Source: Sphingobium naphthae
Lineage (GTDB): Bacteria > Pseudomonadota > Alphaproteobacteria > Sphingomonadales > Sphingomonadaceae
DNA: 64,000 nucleotides
NCBI RefSeq assembly: GCF_020782235.1
Contig: NZ_JAJGNO010000003.1
Location: 62,001-126,000 of the forward strand
Direction: 5' to 3'
Position numbers and translations under genes: made by a program. Numbering within the stretch: the first letter of the stretch is position 1; every line of letters begins with the position of its first letter. Under the pieces are notes generated by a model. It ran no database searches. It was given only the letters and a program-made list of their open reading frames with translations, and was not told where the DNA came from. Below, piece after piece: positions 36,442 through 45,801 of the stretch.

Positions 36442-38235
36442 ATGGCAGCTCCCATCCTTTCCTTCGAAAATCTCGGCCTCAGCCAGGGCGCGCACTGGCT
36501 GTTCCGCAACATCGACATTCATGTGGGACAGCGCGACCGGCTGGCGCTCATCGGCCGCAACGGTGCGGGCAAGACGACGTTGCTCAAGCTCATCGGCGGC
36601 CAGATCGAACCCGATGAGGGCACCCGCTCGGTCCAGCCCGGCGCGCGCGTCATCACGCTGGAGCAGGATCCGGACGTCACGCCCTTCGCGACGCTGCATG
36701 ATTTCGCGCTCGCCGGCGAATATGCGCCGCCCGCGCACGACGTCGAAGCGATCGCCGACCAGCTCGGCATCGATCTCAGCCGCGAGGCCAAAACCGCCAG
36801 CGGGGGCGAGCGCCGCCGCGCCGCCATCGCTCGCGCGCTCGCCAGCGAACCCGACCTGCTGCTGCTCGACGAACCCACCAACCATCTCGACATCGCCGCC
36901 ATCGACTGGATCGAGAATTGGCTGGCGCGCTACAATGGCGCCTTCATCGTCATCAGCCACGACCGTGCTTTTCTCACGCGCCTCACGCGCCAGACGCTCT
37001 GGCTCGACCGGGGGCAGATGCGCCGCAACGAAGTGGGCTTCGGCGGCTTCGAACAGTGGATGGAGGCGGTCTATGCCGAAGAGGCGCGCGCCGCCGAGAA
37101 ACTGGACGCAAAGCTCAAGATCGAGGCGCACTGGCTGGAACGCGGCGTCACCGCCCGGCGCAAGCGCAACCAGGGCCGCCTCGCCAAGCTCTGGGAAATG
37201 CGTGCCGCACGCGCCGCCATGCAGGGACCGCAGGGCACCGCCAAGATCGCCGTCGCCAGTGATGACAGCAAGACCAAGAGCGTCATCAAGGCGGAGCATG
37301 TCACCAAGAGCTTCGGCGCTGGCGATGCTCAGCGCACCATCATCAAGGACTTCACCCTGCGCGTGCAGCGCGGCGACCGCATCGGCATCGTCGGCGGCAA
37401 TGGCGCGGGCAAGTCGACGCTGCTGAAGCTGCTGACCGGCCAGCTCGCGGCCGACAGTGGCGAGGTGACGCTGGCCAGGACGCTCGACATGATCTTCATC
37501 GACCAGCAGCGCAGCCTGATGCAGGGCGACAAGACCGTGCGCGAGGTGCTGGCCGAAGGCGGCGACTGGATCGACGTGCGCGGCGTCCGCAAACATGTCC
37601 ATGGCTATCTCAAAGACTTTCTGTTCGACCCCGGCCTGGCCGAAGCGAAGGTCGGCACGCTGTCTGGCGGCGAACGCTCGCGCCTCCTCTTCGCCCGCGA
37701 ATTTGCGCGCGAATCCAACCTGCTCGTGCTCGACGAGCCCACCAACGATCTCGACCTCGAAACGCTCGACCTGCTCCAGGAAGTGATCGCCGACTATGAC
37801 GGCACGGTGCTGATCGTCAGCCACGACCGCGATTTTCTCGACCGCACTGTCACGGTGACGCTCGGCCTCGACGGATCGGGGACGGTCGACGTGATCGTCG
37901 GCGGTTATGCCGACTGGGTCGCCAAGCGCGACCCGCGCAAGGCGCCCCGGGCCGAGAAGAAGGAAGCGGCCGCGCCGCCGCCGCCCAAGCCGGCCTCGGC
38001 CAAGTTGAGCTACAAGGACCAGCGCGACCTCGACCTGCTGCCGGGGCGCATCGAGGAACTGGAAGCCTCGATCGCCCGCGATGAAGCAGCGCTCGCCGAT
38101 CCCGCCCTCTACACCCGCGATCCCGCCAAGTTCGCCGCCCTCACCAAAGCCATCGAACAGGCCCGCGCCGACAAGGACGCGGCCGAGGAACGCTGGCTCG
38201 CGCTGGCGGAAAAGGCGGAGGGGCTGGCGGGCTGA
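36442..38235 (+). CDS. ABC-F family ATPase (Uup-like)
   Basis: 597 residues with two ABC modules on one chain and no membrane spans. Walker A: GRNGAGKTTLL (about 36) and GGNGAGKSTLL (about 318); signatures SGGERRRAAIARA and LSGGERSRLLFARE; Walker B LLLLDEPTNHLD and LVLDEPTNDLD. A charged C-terminal coiled coil (about 520–597, after an Ala/Pro/Lys linker) is typical of Uup. Family members act on the ribosome or on DNA structures. It is monocistronic and convergent with the ThuA gene. Confidence 0.93.
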   Translation: MAAPILSFENLGLSQGAHWLFRNIDIHVGQRDRLALIGRNGAGKTTLLKLIGGQIEPDEGTRSVQPGARVITLEQDPDVTPFATLHDFALAGEYAPPAHDVEAIADQLGIDLSREAKTASGGERRRAAIARALASEPDLLLLDEPTNHLDIAAIDWIENWLARYNGAFIVISHDRAFLTRLTRQTLWLDRGQMRRNEVGFGGFEQWMEAVYAEEARAAEKLDAKLKIEAHWLERGVTARRKRNQGRLAKLWEMRAARAAMQGPQGTAKIAVASDDSKTKSVIKAEHVTKSFGAGDAQRTIIKDFTLRVQRGDRIGIVGGNGAGKSTLLKLLTGQLAADSGEVTLARTLDMIFIDQQRSLMQGDKTVREVLAEGGDWIDVRGVRKHVHGYLKDFLFDPGLAEAKVGTLSGGERSRLLFAREFARESNLLVLDEPTNDLDLETLDLLQEVIADYDGTVLIVSHDRDFLDRTVTVTLGLDGSGTVDVIVGGYADWVAKRDPRKAPRAEKKEAAAPPPPKPASAKLSYKDQRDLDLLPGRIEELEASIARDEAALADPALYTRDPAKFAALTKAIEQARADKDAAEERWLALAEKAEGLAG

Positions 38236-38245
38236 CGTCGCCCGC

Positions 38246-39025
38246 TCAACGCGCGCTTGTCGCTGCCTGCCCGCGTCCCGTCGCCGTCCAGTAGATGCCA
38301 CCCATCAAATGGGTCAGGTAGCGATAGTCGCGATACATCGCCCCCTCATGGCCCAGCGTGGTGACGAACACGCGCCCCTTTTCATAGCTATGATACCAGG
38401 CGATCGGATGATCCCGGCCCATCGGGCGGGACACCTGGCCGGGCCAGATCTTGGTCGGATCGTAACTGCTTTCGTCCACGCCCAGCACCGTGTTGATCCG
38501 CACATCATGGGGGTTGGTGGTGACATAGAATTCGTCGCTCCACACCCACCGTTCGGGCAGCGCGAAGGCGGCGGGAAAGCCCGGGTCCTCCACCGTCACC
38601 ACGCCGGTCTGCAGCATTGGGTGGACGCCGACGCGGCGCCCCACCAGCTTTTCATACCAGGGCCATTCCCCCGGCGGCGTGATCGCGGCGCGATGGACGA
38701 TCATGGCGTTGCCGCCGCCGCGCATATAGGCCTCGAACTTCGCGCGCTGGCCGGCGTTCAGCTCCTCGCCCGGCGTGTTGAGGAACATGACCGCCGCATA
38801 TTGGCTCAGATCCTCGTCGAAACTCTCGGGCCGGCGAGTCCAGACCAGCTCGAAACTGTGCAGCTTCGCCATCTGCTCCAGGCTCTCGCGCGCGATCGGT
38901 ATATATTCATAATGATATGTGCTCGGCATCGCGAAGACGAGCAGCTTGAACTGGTTCTCCGCCAGCGCGGCGGGCGAAAGGATCAGGGCGGCGAGCGCCA
39001 GCATCATCCGCACCATCATCGTCAT
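38246..39025 (-). CDS. ThuA-like domain protein, exported
   Basis: 259 residues from ATG 39025, which has GGAGG 7 nt upstream. The N terminus is a signal peptide ending PAALA. The ThuA/glutamine amidotransferase-like fold is suggested by KLLVFAMPSTYHYEYIP, YAAVMFLNTPGEELNAGQ, GGGNAMIVHRAA, HPIAWYHSYEKGRVFVTTLGH and the end THLMGGIYW. The nucleophilic Cys of true amidotransferases is absent, as usual in ThuA. ThuA is linked to sugar (trehalose) use; an exported form may act on cell-surface sugars. Confidence 0.85.
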   Translation of the reverse strand: MTMMVRMMLALAALILSPAALAENQFKLLVFAMPSTYHYEYIPIARESLEQMAKLHSFELVWTRRPESFDEDLSQYAAVMFLNTPGEELNAGQRAKFEAYMRGGGNAMIVHRAAITPPGEWPWYEKLVGRRVGVHPMLQTGVVTVEDPGFPAAFALPERWVWSDEFYVTTNPHDVRINTVLGVDESSYDPTKIWPGQVSRPMGRDHPIAWYHSYEKGRVFVTTLGHEGAMYRDYRYLTHLMGGIYWTATGRGQAATSAR

Positions 39026-39212
39026 CGCCATTCCTCCCGTGCGCCGCTGCGTCCCAGCCTATCGCGCCATGCCGTCCACATGCAACGCTCCGCCCGTCCT
39101 CTACGACCTTCGTCGGATACGCCCTGCCGCCGCGCCGCCCGCCGCTTGCCACATCCAGGATCGACACCGCCCGCCGTCGGCGGCAGGGTGCAGCCCGAAC
39201 CGGAGGACATCC

Positions 39213-39923
39213 ATGCAAGCGCCCATCGCCGCCCGGCCCCATCACGCCGTCCATCATGTCAACCGCGTCGGCTGGCTGCGCGCGGCGGTGCTTGGCGCCA
39301 ATGACGGCATCGTGTCGACCGCCAGCCTGATGACCGGCATCGCCGCCTCGGGCGCGTCGGCGCAGGCGATCCTGCTGTCGGGCGTCGCCGCCCTGGTCGC
39401 GGGCGCCATGTCGATGGCGGCGGGCGAATATGTCTCGGTCAGCGCCCAGGCGGATACCGAACGCGCCGACCTCGCCAAGGAGGCGAAGGCGCTGCGCACC
39501 CAGCCGCACGCCGAATGGGTCGAGCTGCGCGACATCTATGTCGACCGCGGCCTGGCGCCCGATCTCGCGGGGCAGGTGGCGCAGCAGCTGATGGCGGCCG
39601 ACGCGCTCGGCGCGCATGCCCGCGATGAACTGGGCATTTCGGATCTCGCCACCGCGCGCCCGGTGCAGGCCGCGCTGGCCTCGGCCGCCAGCTTTGCCGC
39701 CGGCGCGGCGCCGCCCGTGCTCGCCGCCGCGCTCGCCCCCGCCGCCCTGGCCGTTCCCGCCATCGTCGGCATTTGCCTGGCCTGTCTGGCCTTGCTCGGC
39801 TTCGTCGGCGCGCGGCTGGGCGGGGCGCGGCCGCCGCGCTCGATCCTGCGCACGCTCTTCTGGGGGGCGCTGGCGATCGGCATCACGGCGGGCGCGGGGC
39901 ATCTGTTCGGCGCGGCTTTTTGA
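39213..39923 (+). CDS. VIT/CCC1-family Fe/Mn transporter
   Basis: 236 residues. Characteristic first segment with [20 protein letters not shown], then [20 protein letters not shown], both strong VIT1/CCC1 signatures. There are five likely spans: two N-terminal, three after residue 145. A perfect GGAGGA is 5 nt before ATG 39213, which fixes the start. The acidic loop region between spans 2 and 3 is the usual metal-relay area. It probably exports Fe2+ or Mn2+ from the cytoplasm. Glutathione peroxidase follows after 40 bp, suggesting a joint part in metal/oxidative balance. Confidence 0.9.
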   Translation: MQAPIAARPHHAVHHVNRVGWLRAAVLGANDGIVSTASLMTGIAASGASAQAILLSGVAALVAGAMSMAAGEYVSVSAQADTERADLAKEAKALRTQPHAEWVELRDIYVDRGLAPDLAGQVAQQLMAADALGAHARDELGISDLATARPVQAALASAASFAAGAAPPVLAAALAPAALAVPAIVGICLACLALLGFVGARLGGARPPRSILRTLFWGALAIGITAGAGHLFGAAF

Positions 39924-39963
39924 TGCCAAGGTCGCGCCTATCGTGATTCAAGGGAGACAAGAC

Positions 39964-40509
39964 ATGGCCGAAATCCAGCAGATTCCGCTCAAGACCATCA
40001 AGGGCGACGATGCCAGCCTCGCCGACTATGCGGGCAAGGTGGTGCTGGTGGTCAATGTCGCCTCCAAATGCGGCCTTACCCCGCAATATGAAGGGCTGGA
40101 AAAGCTCTACCGCGACTATAAGGATCAGGGGCTGGTCGTCGCCGGCTTCCCCGCCAATGATTTCGGCGCCCAGGAACCGGGCACCAATGACGAGATCGCG
40201 ACTTTCTGCACCACCAATTTCGGCGTCGAATTCCCGATGTTCGAAAAAATCGTGGTGACCGGCCCGGACAAGCATCCGCTCTACGCCGCGCTCACCAGCG
40301 CTCAGCCGGCCGCGCAGGGGGAGGGCGACGCCTTCCGCGAAAAGCTGATCGGCTATGGCCTCACCCCCAATCCCCAGCCCGAAGTGCTGTGGAATTTCGA
40401 GAAGTTCCTGATCGCCAAGGACGGCAGCGTCGCCGCCCGCTTCGCCCCCACCACCACGCCCGACGATCCCGCGTTGCGCGCCGCGATCGAGGCGGAACTG
40501 GCGAAATGA
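39964..40509 (+). CDS. Glutathione peroxidase family protein
   Basis: 181 residues. The peroxidatic Cys 36 is in [15 protein letters not shown] and the WNF motif in [10 protein letters not shown] (about 142). The usual FPCNQFG is [12 protein letters not shown] here: both the extra Cys and the catalytic-tetrad Gln are changed, the Gln to Asp. No signal peptide. It probably uses thioredoxin rather than glutathione, as most bacterial members do, and the Asp may alter rate or specificity. AGGGAGAC is upstream; the stop overlaps the next start (ATGA). Confidence 0.92.
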   Translation: MAEIQQIPLKTIKGDDASLADYAGKVVLVVNVASKCGLTPQYEGLEKLYRDYKDQGLVVAGFPANDFGAQEPGTNDEIATFCTTNFGVEFPMFEKIVVTGPDKHPLYAALTSAQPAAQGEGDAFREKLIGYGLTPNPQPEVLWNFEKFLIAKDGSVAARFAPTTTPDDPALRAAIEAELAK

Positions 40510-41816
40510 TCCGTTCGCTGCTCTGCGCCGCCCTGCTCCTGGGCGGCGCGCCGCTCGCCCATGCCGCGCTCAGTCCCGCCGAACGCAGGATCGGCGAGCG
40601 TGTCGAGGCGGGCTATGAGCCGACCGTCGCCCTGCTCGAAAAGCTGGTGAACCAGAATAGCGGCTCGATGAACCTTGCCGGGGTGAAGGCCGTCGCCGAC
40701 ATGCTCCGCCCGCAATTCGAAGCGCTGGGCTTCACCGTCACCTGGAAGCCGATGGACGCGGCCAAGCGCGCCGGCCACTTCATCGCCACGCACAAGGGGC
40801 GAGCCGGCACGACGAAGATGCTGCTGATCGGCCATCTCGACACCGTGTTCGAACCCGATTCGCCCTTCCAGACCTTTCGCCGCGACGGCGATTTCGCCAG
40901 CGGCCCCGGCGCCGCCGACAATAAGGGCGGCGTCGCCACCATGTTGCTCGCGCTCCAGGCGATGCAGGCCGCCGGCACGCTCCAGGGCGCCAATATCGAC
41001 GTCGTGCTGACCGGCGACGAAGAGGATTCGGGCGATCCGCTCAGCGTCGCGCGCGCGGATCTCATCGCCGCGGGCAAGCGCGCCGACGTCGCGCTCGATT
41101 TCGAAGGCCTGTCGCAGGAAGACGGCAAGGATATGGGCTCCATCGCCCGCCGCTCGTCCAACAGCTGGACGCTGACCGCCACCGGCAAGTCGGGCCACAG
41201 TTCGGGCATCTTCTCGGCCAGGGCCGGCGACGGCGCGATCTACGAACTTGCCCGCATCGTCACGCGCTTCCGCCAGGACCTGCCCGAACCCAATCTGACC
41301 TTCAATGTCGGGCTGATCGGCGGCGGGCAAAGCGCGGAGGTCGACAAGGACGGGGTGCGCATCGCCGTCACCGGCAAGACCAACATCATCCCGCCGATCG
41401 CCGTCGCCAAGGGCGATTTCCGCACCTTGAGCGAAGACCAGACCCGGCGCGTGCAGGCGAAGATGCAGCAGATCGTGGAACAGGACCATCTGCCCGGCAC
41501 TTCGGCGACCATCGCCTTCGACCTTGGCTATCCCTCCATGGCGCCGACGCCGGGCAATCGCGCGCTGCTGACCCGGCTGAACGCCGTCAACCGCGACCTG
41601 GGCCTGCCCGAAATGCCCGCGCTCGATCCGTTGAAGCGCGGCGCCGGCGACATCGCCTTCGTCGCGCAGGATGTGGACGGCCTTGTCGGCCTCGGTCCCG
41701 CCTCCACCGGCGACCACAGCCCGGCGGAGCGCGTCGACCTCGCCAGCATGAAGCGCCAGGCCAAGCGCGCCGCCATCCTCATGTCCCGCCTGTCGACCGA
41801 AAAGGGCGGCGCCTAG
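40506..41816 (+). CDS. M20-family metallopeptidase, exported
   Basis: 436 residues with a signal peptide ending AHAAL. It resembles glutamate carboxypeptidase (CPG2): metal ligands in [11 protein letters not shown] (about 106), GAADNKGGV (bridging Asp, about 138), TGDEEDSGD (catalytic Glu and ligand, about 174) and [10 protein letters not shown] near the C terminus. A dimerisation domain is inserted about 210–330. Substrates are probably peptides or acyl-amino acids in the periplasm. It is coupled to the peroxidase gene by an ATGA overlap. Confidence 0.9.
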   Translation: MIRSLLCAALLLGGAPLAHAALSPAERRIGERVEAGYEPTVALLEKLVNQNSGSMNLAGVKAVADMLRPQFEALGFTVTWKPMDAAKRAGHFIATHKGRAGTTKMLLIGHLDTVFEPDSPFQTFRRDGDFASGPGAADNKGGVATMLLALQAMQAAGTLQGANIDVVLTGDEEDSGDPLSVARADLIAAGKRADVALDFEGLSQEDGKDMGSIARRSSNSWTLTATGKSGHSSGIFSARAGDGAIYELARIVTRFRQDLPEPNLTFNVGLIGGGQSAEVDKDGVRIAVTGKTNIIPPIAVAKGDFRTLSEDQTRRVQAKMQQIVEQDHLPGTSATIAFDLGYPSMAPTPGNRALLTRLNAVNRDLGLPEMPALDPLKRGAGDIAFVAQDVDGLVGLGPASTGDHSPAERVDLASMKRQAKRAAILMSRLSTEKGGA

Positions 41817-41937
41817 GCCCCGGCGCGTCCCGGCCCCGCTCGCGTCGAGCGGAGCCGGGACGCGCCAGCCGCTCCTGCCGCTCTCGGCCCGTCCGGGCCA
41901 TCCGCGTGAGGTGGCCAATAGGGACAACCCTCGCACT

Positions 41938-42029
41938 CGTTCGGGCCGAGCCTGTCGAAGCCTTCTTCTTCACAGGACATGCTGTCCCGTCCCCACCCGC
42001 AGGGGCCTCGACAGGGCCCGGACGAACGG
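41938..42029. repeat. Dispersed palindromic repeat upstream of the TRIC gene
   Basis: Imperfect palindrome with arms CGTTCGGGCCGAGCCTGTCG (41938–41957) and CGACAGGGCCCGGACGAACG (42010–42029), centre containing ACAGGACATGCTGTCC. Related to the CGTTCG-ended repeats at 15.6 and 32.8 kb. It reaches to within 3 bp of the ATG at 42032. Confidence 0.75.
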
Positions 42030-42046
42030 AGATGTTTGAAAGCGCC

Positions 42047-42691
42047 ATGCTCCCACCCACCCCCTCGCTCGCCACCTCGATCGGCCCGGTGCTCGAAAGC
42101 CTAAGCATCGTTGGCACCTTCGTCTTCGGCGCATCGGGCGCGCTCGCGGCGGCGCGGCTGCGCCAGACGCTCGTCACCTTCGCCTTCTTCGCGCTGGTGA
42201 CCGGGGTAGGGGGCGGCACGGTGCGCGACCTGCTGATCGGCGCGCCGGTCTTCTGGGTCGTGGACGCAGTGCCGGCCATGGCCTGCATGAGCGCCGCGAT
42301 CATCGTCTGGTTCACGCCGCGCCGCTGGTGGAGCGACCGCGCGCTCGACTGGCTCGACGCCATCGGCCTTGCCGCCTTCGCCGTGTTCGGCGCGGCCAAG
42401 GCGATGAGCTTTGGCGTCCCGCCCTTCGTCGCGGGGATGATGGGCGTCGTCACCGGCTGCGTCGGCGGTATCATGCGCGATCTGCTGGCGGGCGAGCCGT
42501 CGATCCTGCTGCGCCCCGAACTCTACGTCACCGCCGCCGCCTTCGCGGCGGGGCTGTTCGTCGCCCTGCGCTGGATCGGCCTCGACGTGCCGGTCGCCGG
42601 CCTCATCGCCGCCCTGCTGGGCTTCGCCCTGCGCGCCATGGCGATCCTGCGCGGCCTCGGCCTCCCCATCTACCGCCAACCCGGCGACTGA
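42047..42691 (+). CDS. Trimeric intracellular cation (TRIC) channel family protein
   Basis: 214 residues from ATG 42047; ATG 42032 is also open but abuts the repeat. Seven hydrophobic segments in two similar halves, each with the family glycine motif: GVGGGTVRDLLIG (about 60) and GCVGGIMRDLLAGEPS (about 145). Bacterial TRIC proteins (former UPF0126/YadS) are homotrimeric cation channels; YadS-like members have also been linked to amino-acid transport. It is a single gene between repeat elements. Confidence 0.88.
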   Translation: MLPPTPSLATSIGPVLESLSIVGTFVFGASGALAAARLRQTLVTFAFFALVTGVGGGTVRDLLIGAPVFWVVDAVPAMACMSAAIIVWFTPRRWWSDRALDWLDAIGLAAFAVFGAAKAMSFGVPPFVAGMMGVVTGCVGGIMRDLLAGEPSILLRPELYVTAAAFAAGLFVALRWIGLDVPVAGLIAALLGFALRAMAILRGLGLPIYRQPGD

Positions 42692-42747
42692 GCGCCTGCG
42701 CCGCCGGCAGAAGGAAACGCCCGGCCTCCCGCGCCAGCGGTCGCAAA

Positions 42748-43050
42748 CCCCTCATCCTCCCTGGCAGGAAAGGTGGCTGGCCAAAGGCCAGACGGAGGGG
42801 TGCCTCCGTCGTTAGCGCCACACCCCTCCGTCCCGCGCTTCGCGTTCGCCGCCGCCGCTGCAAAAGGAGGACGACCTCCCGCTCCGTCATTCCCGCGGAA
42901 GCGGGAATCCAACTCACCGCCCGAGCCGCGCAGGGAATTTGAATGTCGGGTCTCGACCATCCTTCACCGTCATCCCGGCCTTGAGCCGGGATCCCGCTTC
43001 TTCATTTGAGCGAAGAAAAGCGGGATGCCGGGTCAAGCCCGGCATGACGA
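42748..43050. repeat. Cluster of palindromic repeats, no gene (42692–43146)
   Basis: Three elements follow one another: CATCCTCCCTGGCAGG…GGCTGGCCAAAGGCCAGAC…GGAGGGGTG (42752–42834, with CACCCCTCCG as the return arm); a short TCATTCCCGCG/CGCGGGAATCC type hairpin (42887–42910); and CATCCCGGCC…GGCATGACGA (42971–43050) with nested CCCGGCTT/AAGCGGG arms. Nothing in the remaining gap looks coding. Confidence 0.75.
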
Positions 43051-43146
43051 CTGCAGGAATGGCAGGAAGCGACCATTTTTGGCCCCTGAACAGTTCAGTC
43101 GGGTTTCCCGCTTGCAGTCATTTGCCAAGCCAAGCAGGATCGCTTC

Positions 43147-43410
43147 ATGGTCGATATTGTCTATCTTTTGCCTGATGAGGCAATGCCGGATCATGGCGAC
43201 GATATGCGTTGGCTAATGATTGAGGAATCGGACGATCGTCTGTTCCTTGGCACGGGCGGTTCATTCAGAGCCAACGGCGACTGGGTGGGATATGCCTCCC
43301 TTGCTGAAAACGATGGCTCATTGGAAGCTGCCGTGGCTGCCGCGCAGAATTGGGCGGCGAAGTATGATGTGCCTACCATCTGGGTTCAGAGCAAACCGCC
43401 CGGCAGCTAA
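43147..43410 (+). CDS. Small protein of unknown function, accessory
   Basis: 87 residues, acidic, no signal peptide or membrane span (MVDIVYLLPDEAMPDHGDDM… ending VQSKPPGS). G+C is visibly lower and codon use less biased than in core genes. It sits directly after a repeat cluster and before another orphan on the opposite strand. No family recognised; part of a toxin–immunity or other accessory set cannot be excluded but nothing shows it. Confidence 0.55.
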   Translation: MVDIVYLLPDEAMPDHGDDMRWLMIEESDDRLFLGTGGSFRANGDWVGYASLAENDGSLEAAVAAAQNWAAKYDVPTIWVQSKPPGS

Positions 43411-43604
43411 CCGCAGTCACCGTATCGAAACTGGACGGTCCGCCAACCACCCTCGAGCGCCGTTCGCCCGCCCGATTCGCGCCTATCAGCCCTGACAGCC
43501 GCCCGTCCGGTTTTGGGCGGGAAAGCTGACCGAGCATAATCGACCAGAATCTGTCGCTCGTGCTGCGGAATTAGAACTCACATAGCGGAAGTCAGCTTTT
43601 ACAA

Positions 43605-44129
43605 TTAATCATCTTCTTCGGTCCAAAAAACAAAGGCCGCGTTTTCGCCGAACCCGATAATGCCCCCATCCTCCAGCACATCGATCGGCGACAATGGTCC
43701 TTCACTCCCTTGGAAGATAAGGCGATGTCGAGATTGGCTCCAACCGCTGTCGAAACGGACCATTTCATAATGTTTCATACGGCGTGTTTGCTGCCAAATG
43801 CCTTTGCTGAAGAACTTCGCCTCATTCCCTAATGCTGCAAGGCTTTCAGTCACTTCATCCAAAAGACCAACTGGTATGGGACGTTCGCCGTGAAGTAGCG
43901 ATTGGGTTGCAAACAGCGTTAGCCAGACCGGAGCATCGCAGATGGCCACGGCTTGAAAATCGGTTTCCCGGCCTCTTGCGTCTAATCCGACCTTTGACGC
44001 AATTGCGGCGATCAAAGTTGCCTCGCCTGAAGGCTTCGCCCCGACCCACGACCTACCAAATCCTCCTATCGGTCGGTTCGCCAACCGCTCAAGAACCGAT
44101 TTGAGGCGAGATATCGAGCATTCTTCCAT
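43605..44129 (-). CDS. Protein of unknown function, accessory
   Basis: 174 residues, acidic C terminus (FVFWTEEDD), no signal peptide or clear membrane span. Segments such as AICDAPVWLTLFATQSLL and ALGNEAKFFSKGIWQQTRRMKHYE suggest a globular alpha/beta protein. Lower G+C than neighbours, no recognised motif. The 194-bp stretch before it (43411–43604) holds nothing I can name. Possibly acquired with the adjacent repeats. Confidence 0.5.
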   Translation of the reverse strand: MEECSISRLKSVLERLANRPIGGFGRSWVGAKPSGEATLIAAIASKVGLDARGRETDFQAVAICDAPVWLTLFATQSLLHGERPIPVGLLDEVTESLAALGNEAKFFSKGIWQQTRRMKHYEMVRFDSGWSQSRHRLIFQGSEGPLSPIDVLEDGGIIGFGENAAFVFWTEEDD

Positions 44130-44232
44130 AGGCGTTCACAAACTATCCGGCAGGCCGCCTGTCAATGTCTGCTGGTTGCGATTTCTTCTCAAAAGCCGAC
44201 AGTCCGCAATCCACCCATCTCAACCCACCCCA

Positions 44233-45630
44233 TCACCCATCGGCAAACCCAAATGGCGCGCGGGTGCGTCGATGGTCGTCGGGCAGCATCTCGCGCCCGA
44301 TCGGCGGGGCGGATCGCGCCATGCACTGGGTGCGGTGGCACAGGCGGCAGGTGACGCCGATCGGCGTCGGGTCGCTCGGCCCCATGGCGCGCGCATAGAC
44401 CAGCCGATGGGCATGCTCGGCCGCGCAGGCGAGCGCGATCGCGCGCTCGACCCTCGGCGCGCCCCAGGCGCCGCCGCCCGCCGTCACCGTCCGGGCGATC
44501 GAAAAGAAGCGCTGGCCGTCGGGCAGTTCCAGCCATTGGGTGATCACCTCGCGCGGCCGCTCGAAGGCGCGATGCACCGACCAGAGCGGGCAGGAACCGC
44601 CATGCCGCGCGAAGGGGAAACCCGCCCCGTCCAGCCGCTTGCTGACATTGCCGGCCGGGTCCACCCGCAGGAAGAAGAAGGGGACGCGCTCCTGCCCCGG
44701 CTTCTGCAATGTCGTCAGCCGGTGCGCGGTCTGTTCGAAACTGGTGCCGAACTGCCGGCTCAGCGCCTCGACATCATAGGCCCGCGCTTCCACAGCCTTC
44801 GCGAACGCGCCATAGGGCATCAGCAGCGCCGCCGCGCCATAGCCCGCCAGCGCCCGCAGCGTCAGCCGCCGCCCGCTCGCGCCGCTGAACTGCCCGTCCT
44901 TCAACAGCGCGTCGAAGCTCTTGCGCATGTCCAGATAGGCGATCTGCAGCGCCAGCTGGAACTGCGCGCTCGCCCCGTCCAGCGCATCGTCCAGCAGCAC
45001 CGCGTCGCGATGCCGGTCCAGCCGGCGCACCGATCCCGCCATCACGTCCGACGGCAGCCGCCGCACCCGCAGATTGTGCCGCGCCTTCAGCCAGGCCGCC
45101 AGCCCGCCAGCCGCGTCCGCTTCGCCCGCCAGCTGCTCCGCCGCATCGTCCAGCAGCGGAAAGCTGTTGCGCCGCGCCGCCAGGAAGCGCCGCGCCTCGG
45201 CCACCGGGTCGGGGGCTTCGGGCGCATCCTCGCGCGCCACGCCGCGGTCGGCCAGCGCCAGATGCTCCTCGCGATAGGCGGTGTAGAGCCGCAGCAGCGC
45301 TTCGGTGACGCCCGGATAATTGACCGCGACATCCTCGCTGGCGAGCGGCGGCAGGTCGATGTCGGCGAACATCGGGTCCTTCAGCACCGCGCCCAGCCGC
45401 GCCGTCTGCTCCGCGCCGCCATCGCCCGCGACCTGCGCCATGTCCAGCTTGTAGGTGCGCGCCAGCCGCAGCAGCATGTCCGCGGTCAAGGGCCGCTGGT
45501 TGCGCTCCAGCAAGGCGACATAGGATGCGCTGATCTCCAGGTCGGCCGCCATGTCGGCCTGGGTCAGGCCCAGTTCCCGCCGCAACCTTCGCAAGCGCGG
45601 CCCCATATAGACGGGCCGATCCTTGGCCAT
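44233..45630 (-). CDS. XRE/ScfR-type (RamB-like) transcriptional regulator
   Basis: 465 residues. The N-terminal helix-turn-helix (about 10–66) has LRRLRRELGLTQADMAADLE and SYVALLERNQRPLT. The long C-terminal part fits the short-chain fatty acyl regulators (ScfR, RamB/PrpR-like): GGSCPLWSVHRAFERP and a terminal Cys cluster CRLCHRTQC. A strong GGGAGGGA precedes ATG 45630. It is divergent from aceA; in actinobacteria RamB controls aceA, so regulation of isocitrate lyase in response to acyl-CoA is a fair inference. A symmetric CTTTACA site lies between. Confidence 0.88.
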   Translation of the reverse strand: MAKDRPVYMGPRLRRLRRELGLTQADMAADLEISASYVALLERNQRPLTADMLLRLARTYKLDMAQVAGDGGAEQTARLGAVLKDPMFADIDLPPLASEDVAVNYPGVTEALLRLYTAYREEHLALADRGVAREDAPEAPDPVAEARRFLAARRNSFPLLDDAAEQLAGEADAAGGLAAWLKARHNLRVRRLPSDVMAGSVRRLDRHRDAVLLDDALDGASAQFQLALQIAYLDMRKSFDALLKDGQFSGASGRRLTLRALAGYGAAALLMPYGAFAKAVEARAYDVEALSRQFGTSFEQTAHRLTTLQKPGQERVPFFFLRVDPAGNVSKRLDGAGFPFARHGGSCPLWSVHRAFERPREVITQWLELPDGQRFFSIARTVTAGGGAWGAPRVERAIALACAAEHAHRLVYARAMGPSDPTPIGVTCRLCHRTQCMARSAPPIGREMLPDDHRRTRAPFGFADG

Positions 45631-45683
45631 GATCCCTCCCTTTCCATGCCCGCCGCGCGCCGCAGGGCGCGTGCGCATACAGG

Positions 45684-45714
45684 CTTTACAACTTTACACC
45701 GGAAATCTGTAAAG
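45684..45714. promoter_or_regulatory. CTTTACA triplet operator/divergent promoter between regulator and aceA
   Basis: CTTTACA occurs at 45684–45690 and 45692–45698, and its inverse TGTAAAG at 45708–45714. TTTACA (45685–45690) and TGTAAA (45708–45713) are 17 bp apart and read the same as -35/-10 pairs on both strands, +1 near 45720 for aceA and near 45678 for the regulator. This suggests one symmetric control region for both genes. Confidence 0.55.
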
Positions 45715-45801
45715 ATCGACAACTGAACGCCGCCGCCTCTCACCCCGGCGTCCGCACCTGTCTATCTCGCTGTCCATATCGTTCAGCCAGAGGATGTGGA
45801 C

